Assembly (NCBI GenBank): GCA_030625695.1
Contig: DAOUQK010000054.1
Span: forward strand, 1-14,119
Reading direction: 5' to 3'
Source: Paracoccaceae bacterium
GTDB taxonomy: Bacteria; Pseudomonadota; Alphaproteobacteria; Rhodobacterales; Rhodobacteraceae
DNA: 14,119 nt
Below, piece after piece: positions 1-6,628 of this stretch; position 1 is the first letter of the stretch; each line of letters opens with the position of its first letter. The notes below the pieces were generated by a model. It saw only the letters and a program-made list of their open reading frames with translations. It was not told the DNA's origin and made no database searches. A program made the translations under genes and the position numbers.

Positions 1-1
1 C

Positions 2-175
2 GAAGTGAACGGCCAGGATGCAGCACCGGTTTCGGAACCTGCGCCCGAGCCAGAACCTGCCGCGGCACCAAAGCCTGAACCGATGGCTGTTACGGCTGAA
101 CCGACCTCGGAGCCAGTGGCTGAACCCACACCACCCAAGCCTAAAAGAAAAGGCTGGTGGTCGCTGGGCAGATGA
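2..175 (+). CDS. rne: Ribonuclease E, C-terminal tail (5' partial)
   Basis: The first 57 in-frame codons are the end of a longer protein entering from the left. The visible part is rich in Pro, Glu and Ala with repeated EP/KP units, then a basic patch and the ending PKRKGWWSLGR followed by TGA. No folded domain is visible. A disordered, proline-rich, acidic tail ending in a basic stretch plus GWW is the usual end of alphaproteobacterial RNase E, the endonuclease that scaffolds the RNA degradosome. In Caulobacter the terminal GWW of RNase E is known to dock polynucleotide phosphorylase. The catalytic half lies outside the window, so the name rests on the tail alone. A strong terminator follows 21 bases after the stop, making this the last gene of its transcript. 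Another Pro/Glu-rich protein with a similar ending cannot be excluded. Confidence 0.72.
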   Translation, partial: EVNGQDAAPVSEPAPEPEPAAAPKPEPMAVTAEPTSEPVAEPTPPKPKRKGWWSLGR

Positions 176-196
176 CCGCCTGACGAACAATGAACC

Positions 197-231
197 AAAC
201 CCGGGTGCGTGAAAACGTATCCGGGTTTTTT
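197..231 (+). terminator. Rho-independent terminator after rne
   Basis: AAACCCGG at 197-204 pairs with CCGGGTTT at 221-228. The stem continues inward through 205-210 against 215-220 with two G-T wobbles, and closes on a GAAA tetraloop at 211-214. Six T residues (226-231) follow, partly within the stem. It ends 6 bases before the stop codon of the opposite-strand acyltransferase, so it may also limit antisense reading. The minus-strand T tail (TTTGG) is poor, so I call it for the + strand only. Confidence 0.85.
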
Positions 232-237
232 CATGCC

Positions 238-1140
238 TTACATATGCTGTCGATCCAGGCCCGCCAAGGGCCGCAATATCCGCCCCATAGGCGGCCACCA
301 ACCCCAGGTGCCGCCCAATTTATGCACCTTTGCACCCGCACCCAGTTTGAATCGAGCCAACCCGGGGGCATTTCTTGTGTCGATCAAGCCCAACTCAACC
401 GACGAGTGCCTCTGCGCCGCCAGCCATCCCGTCGCCTGCCAAAGCAGCAGGTTATGGGCACAAAGCGCGCGCCCGCGCGCGGTGGTGTGACCAATATGAT
501 AGGTGGCCCCTGTTCTGCCCTCTGTGCCGTGACGCAAAAACAGCATCGCTGCCACCGCCTCGCGCCCTTCAAACACGGTGAACAATTTGGCGCAGCTTGG
601 GTTTTCTCGGGCAAAAGCCAATGTCAGAGCAACCGGCCAATTGCGATACCCCCGGTTTGATTGTTGCAATGCATCGGCCACAAGCAACCAATGATCGGTC
701 TTCAAAGGCAGGTTTTGCCGCTTCACTTGCAGTCCCTGACCCTCAGCAAACACCAGTCGATTGCGCCATTTCTGATGCAGGCCAGCGCGCCGAACGTCTT
801 GCGCCTGTGTCAGGTCAATACGGGCCACAAACCCCGGTGTCATCAAGGGTATCGCACCAATCTGCGCCAGTTCGGGCGTCGGGTGTTCCGGTGCCAGCAG
901 GATCAAATGACGGTGCAACCCTGCCTGACGTAGTTGTCCGGCCAGCAAATGCGGCTGTTCGATCTTTGCCCGAGACAGCATCGCGACCGGAACCCCCGCC
1001 AGACGCCGGCGCACCACCAGCAAAGGCGTGGCCCCTGTAAGCCAGAGGGGGCTTTGTCCACAGGCCCGCAAAGCGGCGGCAAAACCCGCGTGCTGTTGCA
1101 AGGTGGCAGGGGTGGAATTGTAAACAGGCGCATCAAACAT
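238..1140 (-). CDS. FemAB-like / GNAT-fold acyltransferase
   Basis: This 300-residue protein matches in style the GNAT-fold acyltransferases of the FemAB/BioF2-like (Acetyltransf_6) group. Visible marks are HQKWRNRL at residues 122-129, the segment typical before the second GNAT domain; ATYHIGHTT at 212-220; and a C-terminal run containing AHNLLLWQATGWLA, ELGLIDT, GLARFKLGAGA and GGTWGWW, which resembles the acyl-CoA or aminoacyl-tRNA binding core of FemAB-type enzymes. No signal peptide or membrane helix is evident, so it is probably cytoplasmic. Relatives transfer acyl or aminoacyl groups to peptidoglycan precursors, polysaccharides or amino sugars, and nothing here fixes the substrate. ATG at 1140 is the only ATG start in this frame before residue 54, but it has no clear ribosome site. 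It runs opposite to rne and diverges from the 48-residue peptide gene with 38 bases between starts. Confidence 0.75.
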   Translation of the reverse strand: MFDAPVYNSTPATLQQHAGFAAALRACGQSPLWLTGATPLLVVRRRLAGVPVAMLSRAKIEQPHLLAGQLRQAGLHRHLILLAPEHPTPELAQIGAIPLMTPGFVARIDLTQAQDVRRAGLHQKWRNRLVFAEGQGLQVKRQNLPLKTDHWLLVADALQQSNRGYRNWPVALTLAFARENPSCAKLFTVFEGREAVAAMLFLRHGTEGRTGATYHIGHTTARGRALCAHNLLLWQATGWLAAQRHSSVELGLIDTRNAPGLARFKLGAGAKVHKLGGTWGWWPPMGRILRPLAGLDRQHM

Positions 1141-1178
1141 ATCATCAGTTAACGCGATATAAACCTAAAACCCGGTTA

Positions 1179-1325
1179 ATGGCGGCGATGAATGCGCAAA
1201 CAACAGTTCAGGGCGTCACAACCCGCGCGCCGCGCCCGACACGGGCGGCGGCGGTATTGGTGGCCTGCGCCATTTCGGTCCCGGTATTTACCGTGCTCAG
1301 CCTGATCGAATGGGCGCTGATGTAA
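1179..1325 (+). CDS. Small single-helix membrane protein, 48 residues
   Basis: ATG at 1179 opens a 48-codon frame ending in TAA. The N-terminal 23 or so residues are polar and basic (RAPRPTR), followed by one hydrophobic segment, AAAVLVACAISVPVFTVLSL, at about residues 23-42, and the short tail IEWALM. This is the layout of a small inner-membrane peptide with the basic end in the cytoplasm. Codons are GC-rich at third positions, like the neighbouring genes. It fills the space between the acyltransferase start (38 bases away) and the tyrS stop (9 bases away, opposite strand), which otherwise would be unexplained. No good ribosome site precedes 1179; Met4 at 1188 is an alternative start. It resembles in layout small uncharacterised Rhodobacterales membrane proteins. 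No function can be assigned. It could be chance, but orderly charge and hydrophobicity argue for a real gene. Confidence 0.55.
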   Translation: MAAMNAQTTVQGVTTRAPRPTRAAAVLVACAISVPVFTVLSLIEWALM

Positions 1326-1334
1326 ATTCGACCG

Positions 1335-2588
1335 TTATTGCGTCAATTGCACCAGCGCATGACGTTTTTTGCCCGCGCTCAGCTTGATTGGCGACGCCAA
1401 TGCGCCCGCGTCAATCATCAGCCCGGCGTTGGTCAAAGGCGCGTCGTCCAGCCGCGCGCCGTTCTCGGCGATCAGGCGCTTGGCATCCTTGCCCGACTTT
1501 GCCAGCCCGGAACGCACGATCAATTGCACCACGGAAATCCCGTCACCAATGTCGTCCCGCGTCAGGTTCAGCGTCGGCAAATCGTCACCCACTCCGCCTT
1601 TTTCGAACACCTCGCGGGCCGTGGCCTCGGCTGTTTGCGCCGCGTCGCCGCCGTGCAAAAGCCCCGTCACCTCGTTGGCCAGCCGCACTTTGGCTTCGTT
1701 GATTTCGGACCCTTCCAGTGCGCCCAGACGGTCGCATTCATCCACCGGCAATTCGGTATATAGCTTCAGGAACCGCCCCACGTCTGCGTCCGTGGTGTTG
1801 CGCCAGAACTGCCAGAATTCGTAAGGAGAGAGCATGTCTGGGTTCAGCCACACAGCCCCCGACTGGGATTTACCCATTTTCTTGCCGTCCGACGTGGTCA
1901 GCAATGGCGAGGTCAGGCCATATACTTCGCCTTGAATGGCGCGGCGGGTCAGGTCGATGCCGTTAACGATATTGCCCCATTGGTCGGACCCACCCATTTG
2001 CAGGATACAGCCATAACGCCGTTGAAGCTCCATGAAATCATAGGCTTGCAGGATCATATAGTTGAATTCCAGGAACGACAGAGATTGTTCCCGGTCGATG
2101 CGCGACTTGACACTTTCAAACGCCAGCATCCGGTTGACGCTGAAATGACGGCCAATATCGCGCAGGAATTCGAGGTAATTGAGGTCTTCCAGCCATTCGG
2201 CATTATTGACCATCAACGCGCCGGTCGGGCCATCATTATAGTCGACATAGGCCGAGAATACCTGCTTGATGCCGTCGATATTGGCGTCAATCTGCTCGGA
2301 CGTCAGAAGGGGGCGTTCATCGGCGCGAAATGATGGGTCACCCACCTTGGACGTGCCGCCCCCCATCAGGGTGATCGGCTTGTGTCCGGTCTTTTGCAGC
2401 CAACGCAGCATCATGATCTGGATCAGAGACCCGACGTGCAGCGAACTGGCGGTGGCGTCAAAACCGATATAGCCGGCCTGCGTGCCCGACATCAGGGCAT
2501 CGTCCAGCCCCTGATAGTCGGTGCAATCGGCGAGAAAGCCACGCTCCATCATCACGGCGATGAAATCTGATTTCGGGTGATAGGTCAT
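1335..2588 (-). CDS. tyrS: Tyrosine--tRNA ligase
   Basis: Class I aminoacyl-tRNA synthetase that activates tyrosine with ATP and charges tRNA-Tyr in the cytoplasm. The 417-residue product has the HIGH-type signature HVGS (51-54) after GFDATASSL, the tyrosine-pocket motif Y-x3-Q-x2-D (Y177, Q181, D184), GGSDQWGN (199-206) and the KMSKS-type loop KMGKS (237-241). The C-terminus from about residue 345 is an S4-type RNA-binding domain (VQLIVRSGLAKSGKDAKRLI). Length and motifs fit the bacterial TyrS family. The frame stays open upstream to 3107 across anmK, but family homology starts at MTYHPKSDF, so ATG at 2588 is chosen. It diverges from anmK over 75 bases. I see no T-box or other leader structure. 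Confidence 0.97.
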   Translation of the reverse strand: MTYHPKSDFIAVMMERGFLADCTDYQGLDDALMSGTQAGYIGFDATASSLHVGSLIQIMMLRWLQKTGHKPITLMGGGTSKVGDPSFRADERPLLTSEQIDANIDGIKQVFSAYVDYNDGPTGALMVNNAEWLEDLNYLEFLRDIGRHFSVNRMLAFESVKSRIDREQSLSFLEFNYMILQAYDFMELQRRYGCILQMGGSDQWGNIVNGIDLTRRAIQGEVYGLTSPLLTTSDGKKMGKSQSGAVWLNPDMLSPYEFWQFWRNTTDADVGRFLKLYTELPVDECDRLGALEGSEINEAKVRLANEVTGLLHGGDAAQTAEATAREVFEKGGVGDDLPTLNLTRDDIGDGISVVQLIVRSGLAKSGKDAKRLIAENGARLDDAPLTNAGLMIDAGALASPIKLSAGKKRHALVQLTQ

Positions 2589-2663
2589 GGCTTGCCTCAG
2601 GCGTTGTTTGCACCGATTGTGTAGATCGTCTGTATAGGCAGAGGTTGAGCAAAGGAAAAGGCC

Positions 2664-3770
2664 ATGAATCGGGTCATTGGAAAGTCCGGACCGGTCTGGG
2701 CCTTGGGTGCAATGAGTGGCACGTCTTTGGACGGGGTGGATGCGGCAATGGTCCAAACCGATGGCGAGCGGATATTCGGCTTTGGTGACGTTGGTTATCG
2801 CCCCTACGACGACGATGAGCGTGCGGTTTTGCGGGCTGCTTTGGGCTGCTGGACCGGAGAGCGGGCCGAGGCCGCCGGGCGTGTGGTGGACGCGGCGCAC
2901 CAGTCTTTGTTGGCTGGGTTCGAGGCGGCAGAGCTGGTGGGGTTTCACGGTCAGACATTGGCGCATGAACCGCGCGGGCGGGGCACCTGTCAGGTCGGCG
3001 ATGGCGCAGGCCTGGCGGCGGCTTTGGGCGTGCCGGTGGTTTGGGATTTTCGTAGCGATGACGTGGCAATGGGCGGCGAAGGCGCGCCATTGGCGCCGTT
3101 TTTCCACTTTGCCTGTGCGAGGTGGATCGGGGCCAAGGCGCCGGTGGTGTTTCTTAATCTTGGCGGTGTCGGCAATCTGACCTTTGTTGATCCCAGTTTC
3201 ACCGGGCCAGAGGTGCCAGGCGCGTTGCTGGGGTTCGATACCGGCCCGGCCAATGCACCATTGAATGACCTGATGATGGCGCGGCTGGGCCTGTCGATGG
3301 ACAAAGGCGGGGCATTGGCGGCGCAGGGTCAGGTTGAAACCGGCGCGTTGGAGTTATTTCTGGATGAACCGTATTTTGCGCGAATGCCACCCAAGTCGCT
3401 GGACCGGAACGATTTTGCCGAGATGATAAGTTTGGTCGGTGAATTGCCTGACACGGATGCAGCGGCCACTCTGACGGCCATGTGTGCCGCCGGGGTTGCG
3501 CGCGGGATGGAGCATTGCCCGGTGCCGCCAGAACGGGTTTTGGTGACGGGGGGCGGGCGGCGCAACCCGGTGCTGATGGAAATGCTGAAAGTGTCCTTGG
3601 AATGCCCGGTGGTGCCGGTTGAGGATGTGGGGCTGGATGGTGACATGCTTGAGGCGCAGGCGTTTGCCTATCTTGCGGTGCGGGTGGCGCGCGGCATGGC
3701 GACCTCTTGTCCGGGGACTACGGGGGTGCAGGCCTTGGTCGGAGGGGGCGTTGTCAGCGTTCCTGATTAA
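2664..3770 (+). CDS. anmK: Anhydro-N-acetylmuramic acid kinase
   Basis: Cytoplasmic sugar kinase that cleaves and phosphorylates 1,6-anhydro-MurNAc to MurNAc-6-phosphate during recycling of the cell's own peptidoglycan. The 368-residue product has the full family pattern: N-terminal phosphate-binding loop GAMSGTSLDGVDAA (15-28), GFHGQTLAHEP (93-103), the active-site run DFRSDDVAMGGEGAPL (128-143) with D133 aligning to the catalytic Asp, the nucleotide-binding GGVGNLT, GFDTGPANA, and VTGGGRRNPVLMEML near the C-terminus. Length matches the E. coli enzyme (369). ATG at 2664 is preceded by AGGAAAAGG at a workable distance. The next recycling enzyme, MurQ, is not in the window. Its 3' end overlaps the end of the desaturase gene on the opposite strand by 17 bases, with no terminator between. 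Confidence 0.96.
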   Translation: MNRVIGKSGPVWALGAMSGTSLDGVDAAMVQTDGERIFGFGDVGYRPYDDDERAVLRAALGCWTGERAEAAGRVVDAAHQSLLAGFEAAELVGFHGQTLAHEPRGRGTCQVGDGAGLAAALGVPVVWDFRSDDVAMGGEGAPLAPFFHFACARWIGAKAPVVFLNLGGVGNLTFVDPSFTGPEVPGALLGFDTGPANAPLNDLMMARLGLSMDKGGALAAQGQVETGALELFLDEPYFARMPPKSLDRNDFAEMISLVGELPDTDAAATLTAMCAAGVARGMEHCPVPPERVLVTGGGRRNPVLMEMLKVSLECPVVPVEDVGLDGDMLEAQAFAYLAVRVARGMATSCPGTTGVQALVGGGVVSVPD

Positions 3771-4650
3771 GGGTGCGGGCGTAGTCAGCGGTGAATTCAG
3801 CGTAGCCGTTTGAGGTTGATTTCAAATGGGCGCGGATCAATTCGTGCAGTGCTGGAAGGTGATGAAACGGCACATTCGGCAGGCTGTGATGTTCGATGTG
3901 ATAGGGCATGTTCCAGGCCAGAAGCCGGACCACACGGTTGGTGAATGTGGTGCGGGTGTTTTCCAGCATGTCCGCCACCGGCGGGCATAGCCCGTGTTCG
4001 GCCAACAGGTATGCGCGCAGAAATGGCTGGCCAATCAGGACCGGCACCAACCAGAGCCAGATCAGCAGCGGCGTCCAGATCAGGCTGAAACCAGCCAAAG
4101 CGTATAACATCAGAATAAGGCGCGCCTCGATCTGCATCGCACGGTGGCGGCGTGTTGGCAGATAGGGCGCGTCGATTTGCCCGCTGGCGTTGGCCCAAAG
4201 CCGGGGCAGGGCGGCGTGCCAATAGCGCGCGCCGCTAAGGTAGATCAGCCAGTGGGACATTGTTTGCGGGCGGGGTTCTGTGGCGATTTCCGGGTCGCGG
4301 GTGGGGTCGTTGGTGTATTTGTGATGTGCCAGGTGGAAATAGCGGAACCAGATGAATGGCAGGGCAAGCAGTGGCGCGATGATATGGCCGACCGCGTCGT
4401 TCAGCCAAGGCGTGGCAAACGGCGTCTGGTGGGTGCATTCGTGCATTAATGTGAACAGGAACACCAAAAGGATGCCATGAGGTAGCAGGATCAAAGGCCA
4501 GAACGGGATTTGCAGAGCGATGCCGGTGCCGGTCAGCGTCAGGGCCGACAGGTAAAACGCCAGATGGCGCAGGCCGGCCCGGTTGGAGCGGGTTAACAGC
4601 CGGGTTTTGACCTTGGGTGGCAGGGATTTGATCAGGGCGGTGTGGTCCAT
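3754..4650 (-). CDS. Membrane fatty acid desaturase family protein
   Basis: Integral-membrane di-iron oxygenase of the FA_desaturase family, 298 residues. Three histidine boxes are intact: HECTH (70-74), HLAHH (106-110) and HIEHH (251-255), with an extra AEHG at 217-220. Hydrophobic spans at roughly 29-47, 48-67, 86-104 and 178-212 fit four membrane helices with the boxes facing the cytoplasm. The context NMPYHIEHHSLPNVPFHHLPALH is shared by bacterial acyl-lipid desaturases and by some carotenoid hydroxylases/ketolases, so the substrate could be a membrane lipid acyl chain or a carotenoid; no carotenoid gene is nearby. ATG at 4650 (MDHTALIKSL) is chosen because the upstream extension to 4860 runs through the cupin gene and lacks family features. 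The cupin gene lies 95 bases upstream on the same strand, so cotranscription is possible. Confidence 0.9.
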   Translation of the reverse strand: MDHTALIKSLPPKVKTRLLTRSNRAGLRHLAFYLSALTLTGTGIALQIPFWPLILLPHGILLVFLFTLMHECTHQTPFATPWLNDAVGHIIAPLLALPFIWFRYFHLAHHKYTNDPTRDPEIATEPRPQTMSHWLIYLSGARYWHAALPRLWANASGQIDAPYLPTRRHRAMQIEARLILMLYALAGFSLIWTPLLIWLWLVPVLIGQPFLRAYLLAEHGLCPPVADMLENTRTTFTNRVVRLLAWNMPYHIEHHSLPNVPFHHLPALHELIRAHLKSTSNGYAEFTADYARTLNQER

Positions 4651-4745
4651 GTGCCAAGAGTGGCGAGGCCCGCGCTTTTGGTCAATGGGGGTGATCCAAA
4701 GGAGTGCGCTGGCGCGCACACTGGATAGTGGATTGGTGCCGGGGG

Positions 4746-5180
4746 TTAGCGCGGTATATCGAACCCCGGTGGTGCCAGGGCGAAGCCTAAGAATTGGAAA
4801 CCGGGAGAAACTGTGCAACTGACCAAGGTCCAGTCGCCGGTACTTTTTGCGGCCTGCCAATGACCCTCGGGCACGATGATTTGTGGTGCCCCTTTGGTCA
4901 GGTCCGGGGACAGCAGGTGGTCGCGCGCCGGGCCTTTGTCTGTCGCGCTGATGGACAGGATCAAGGGCGCGCCGGCGTGATACAGCCAGATTTCAACTGC
5001 ATCAACCTTGTGCCAATGGCTGTTTTGTCCCTGTGCCAGCAGGAAATAGATGCAGGTGCCAGTTGGGCGGCCTTCGCCTTCGCCCTCCCAAGTTTGGCGA
5101 TACCAGCCACCTTCGGGATGCGGCGCAAGGTTCAGGTGGTCGATGATTTCGGACGCAGATTTGAGCACTGGAAATTCCAT
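4746..5180 (-). CDS. Cupin-fold protein of the DUF985 family
   Basis: A 144-residue single-domain protein with the family's opening LAPHPEGGWYRQTW (18-31), a central TCIYFLL strand, and the cupin segment SHWHKVDAVEIWLYH (54-68). H55, H57 and E63, with H107 in EGHWQ, are the likely metal or ligand-binding positions. PGFQFLGFALAPPGF near the end is also typical of DUF985. These small beta-barrel proteins are soluble, and their biochemical role is not settled; an epimerase-like sugar fold has been noted for relatives. Start ATG at 5180 is 23 bases from the start of selO on the other strand, so promoters of the pair must overlap coding sequence or each other. Family assignment is confident, function unknown. 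Confidence 0.88.
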   Translation of the reverse strand: MEFPVLKSASEIIDHLNLAPHPEGGWYRQTWEGEGEGRPTGTCIYFLLAQGQNSHWHKVDAVEIWLYHAGAPLILSISATDKGPARDHLLSPDLTKGAPQIIVPEGHWQAAKSTGDWTLVSCTVSPGFQFLGFALAPPGFDIPR

Positions 5181-5203
5181 CGCAACAGGCTATCTAGGGT
5201 GCT

Positions 5204-6622
5204 ATGAAGTTGACCATCCCTTTTGACAACAGTTTTGCCCGGCTGGACAGCGCATTTTATGCGCGTCAGCCACCGGTTCCGGTCAAATCGCCGTTTCTGC
5301 GGGCGTTCAACCAAGACTTGGCCAGGTTGCTGGGGATGACGCCCGGTGACGCCGCCGAACAGGCGCAGGTCTTTGGCGGCAATCTGGTGCCGGACGGGGC
5401 TGAGCCTTTGGCGCAACTGTATTCAGGCCATCAGTTTGGCAATTATAACCCGCAACTGGGCGATGGGCGGGCGGTGTTATTGGGCGAAGTTGTCGCCACT
5501 GACGGCGCGCGCCGCGACATTCAACTCAAAGGGTCTGGTCGCACGCCGTTTTCGCGTGGCGGGGACGGGCGGGCCTGGCTGGGGCCGGTTTTGCGCGAAT
5601 ACGTGGTGTCCGAAGCGATGTTTGCGCTTGGCATCCCCACAACCCGCGCTTTGGCAGCGGTGGAAACCGGCGAGGATGTGATCCGCGAAGGGCGGATGCC
5701 CGGTGCGGTGCTGACGCGGGTGGCAAGCAGCCATCTGCGGGTTGGCACGTTTCAGATATTTGCAGCGCGCGGTGATCTGACATCGCTGCGCGCGTTGACT
5801 GAATATGCCATTGCCCGCCATTACCCGGATGTGACGGGACCGATGGGTCTGTTGGCGGCGGTGCGCGATGCCCAGGCTGAATTGATTGCCGGGTGGATGT
5901 CGGTGGGGTTCATTCACGGGGTGATGAACACCGATAATTGTTCGATTTCGGGTGAGACGATTGATTATGGTCCATGCGCCTTTATGGATGTTTATCAACC
6001 GGATATGGTGTTTTCTTCAATTGATCATCAGGGGCGGTATGCTTACGCGAATCAACCCAACATTGCGGTCTGGAATCTGGCGCAACTGGCGACGGCCCTG
6101 ATCCAATTGTCCGATGATCGCGACGCCGCGGTTGAGCAGGCGACCGAGATTGTCCATGCCATGCCGGGTTTGATCGAAGCGGCCTGGATGCGCCGGTTTC
6201 GCGCCAAGCTGGGGCTAAGGTCGCCGCACAAGGGGGACAGCGCGTTGATTGATGATCTGCTGGTGCGCATGAGTGAAGGGCAGGCTGATTTCACCAATAC
6301 GTTCAGGGCCTTGGGCAGTGCGAAGGCGCGCGATCAGTTTGTTGACCCGGCCAGTTTTGATCAATGGGCCGAAGGTTGGAAGGCGCGGTGCCTATCCGAA
6401 ACCGAGGTCGAGGCGACATTGAAGGCCGCCAACCCGGGCTTTATTCCGCGCAATCACCGGATCGAAGCAATGATCGAGGCCACGGTGGCGGGGGACTATT
6501 CGCTGTTTCATCGCCTGACCCGTGTTCTGGCCCGCCCGTTTGAGGATCAGCCCGATGAAAACGATCTACAAAAACCGCCTAATTCAGATGAAGCCATTCA
6601 TGCAACCTATTGCGGGACATAA
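5204..6622 (+). CDS. selO: Protein adenylyltransferase SelO (YdiU family)
   Basis: Pseudokinase-fold enzyme that transfers AMP from ATP to Ser, Thr or Tyr of proteins; family members are linked to redox stress. The 472-residue product is full length compared with E. coli YdiU (478). Visible motifs are YSGHQFGNYNPQLGDGRA (73-90), the KGSGRTPFSRGGDGRA nucleotide loop (109-124), REYVVSEAMFALGIPTTRAL (131-150), RVASSHLRVGTFQ (172-184), MNTDN (241-245) and DYGPCAFMD (254-262); D244 and D254 are the expected catalytic and metal-binding acids. The protein ends YCGT, placing a cysteine third from the end, where eukaryotic SelO carries selenocysteine. ATG at 5204 is the first Met of the family alignment; upstream AGGG is a weak ribosome site. 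The stop lies 6 bases from that of the EamA transporter; a tiny inverted repeat (6619-6632) spans both stops. Confidence 0.96.
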   Translation: MKLTIPFDNSFARLDSAFYARQPPVPVKSPFLRAFNQDLARLLGMTPGDAAEQAQVFGGNLVPDGAEPLAQLYSGHQFGNYNPQLGDGRAVLLGEVVATDGARRDIQLKGSGRTPFSRGGDGRAWLGPVLREYVVSEAMFALGIPTTRALAAVETGEDVIREGRMPGAVLTRVASSHLRVGTFQIFAARGDLTSLRALTEYAIARHYPDVTGPMGLLAAVRDAQAELIAGWMSVGFIHGVMNTDNCSISGETIDYGPCAFMDVYQPDMVFSSIDHQGRYAYANQPNIAVWNLAQLATALIQLSDDRDAAVEQATEIVHAMPGLIEAAWMRRFRAKLGLRSPHKGDSALIDDLLVRMSEGQADFTNTFRALGSAKARDQFVDPASFDQWAEGWKARCLSETEVEATLKAANPGFIPRNHRIEAMIEATVAGDYSLFHRLTRVLARPFEDQPDENDLQKPPNSDEAIHATYCGT

Positions 6623-6628
6623 GTTTTC

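Noticed and set aside
466..481. CGCGCGC-CC-GCGCGCG inverted, alternating purine-pyrimidine tract (possible cruciform or Z-DNA).
   Set aside because: It is fully explained by Arg/Gly/Ala codons inside the acyltransferase gene, where GC-rich codon choice makes such runs likely.
1141..1178. GTTAAC and GGTTAA repeats between the acyltransferase and the 48-residue gene as a possible operator.
   Set aside because: The repeats are only six bases, imperfect, and in a 38-base gap; no regulator is encoded nearby.
2608..2638. Possible promoter for anmK (TTGCAC, then TGTATA or TATAGG).
   Set aside because: Each box matches only about half of the consensus, and the 75-base gap gives other equally weak pairs on both strands, so no site can be singled out.
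2589..3107. The tyrS frame stays open on the minus strand far upstream of its start, across the whole 5' part of anmK.
   Set aside because: The extension has no TyrS homology, begins inside the clearly coding anmK gene, and reflects the GC-rich third-position bias that leaves antisense frames open.
4704..4719. GTGCGC-TGGC-GCGCAC hairpin between the cupin and desaturase genes.
   Set aside because: Six-pair stem with no T run on either strand; could be chance in GC-rich DNA and does not clearly separate the two genes.
4651..4860. In-frame upstream extension of the desaturase into the cupin gene.
   Set aside because: The extra 70 residues lie antisense-free but over the end of the DUF985 cupin in another frame and look unlike a desaturase N-terminus; ATG 4650 fits the family.
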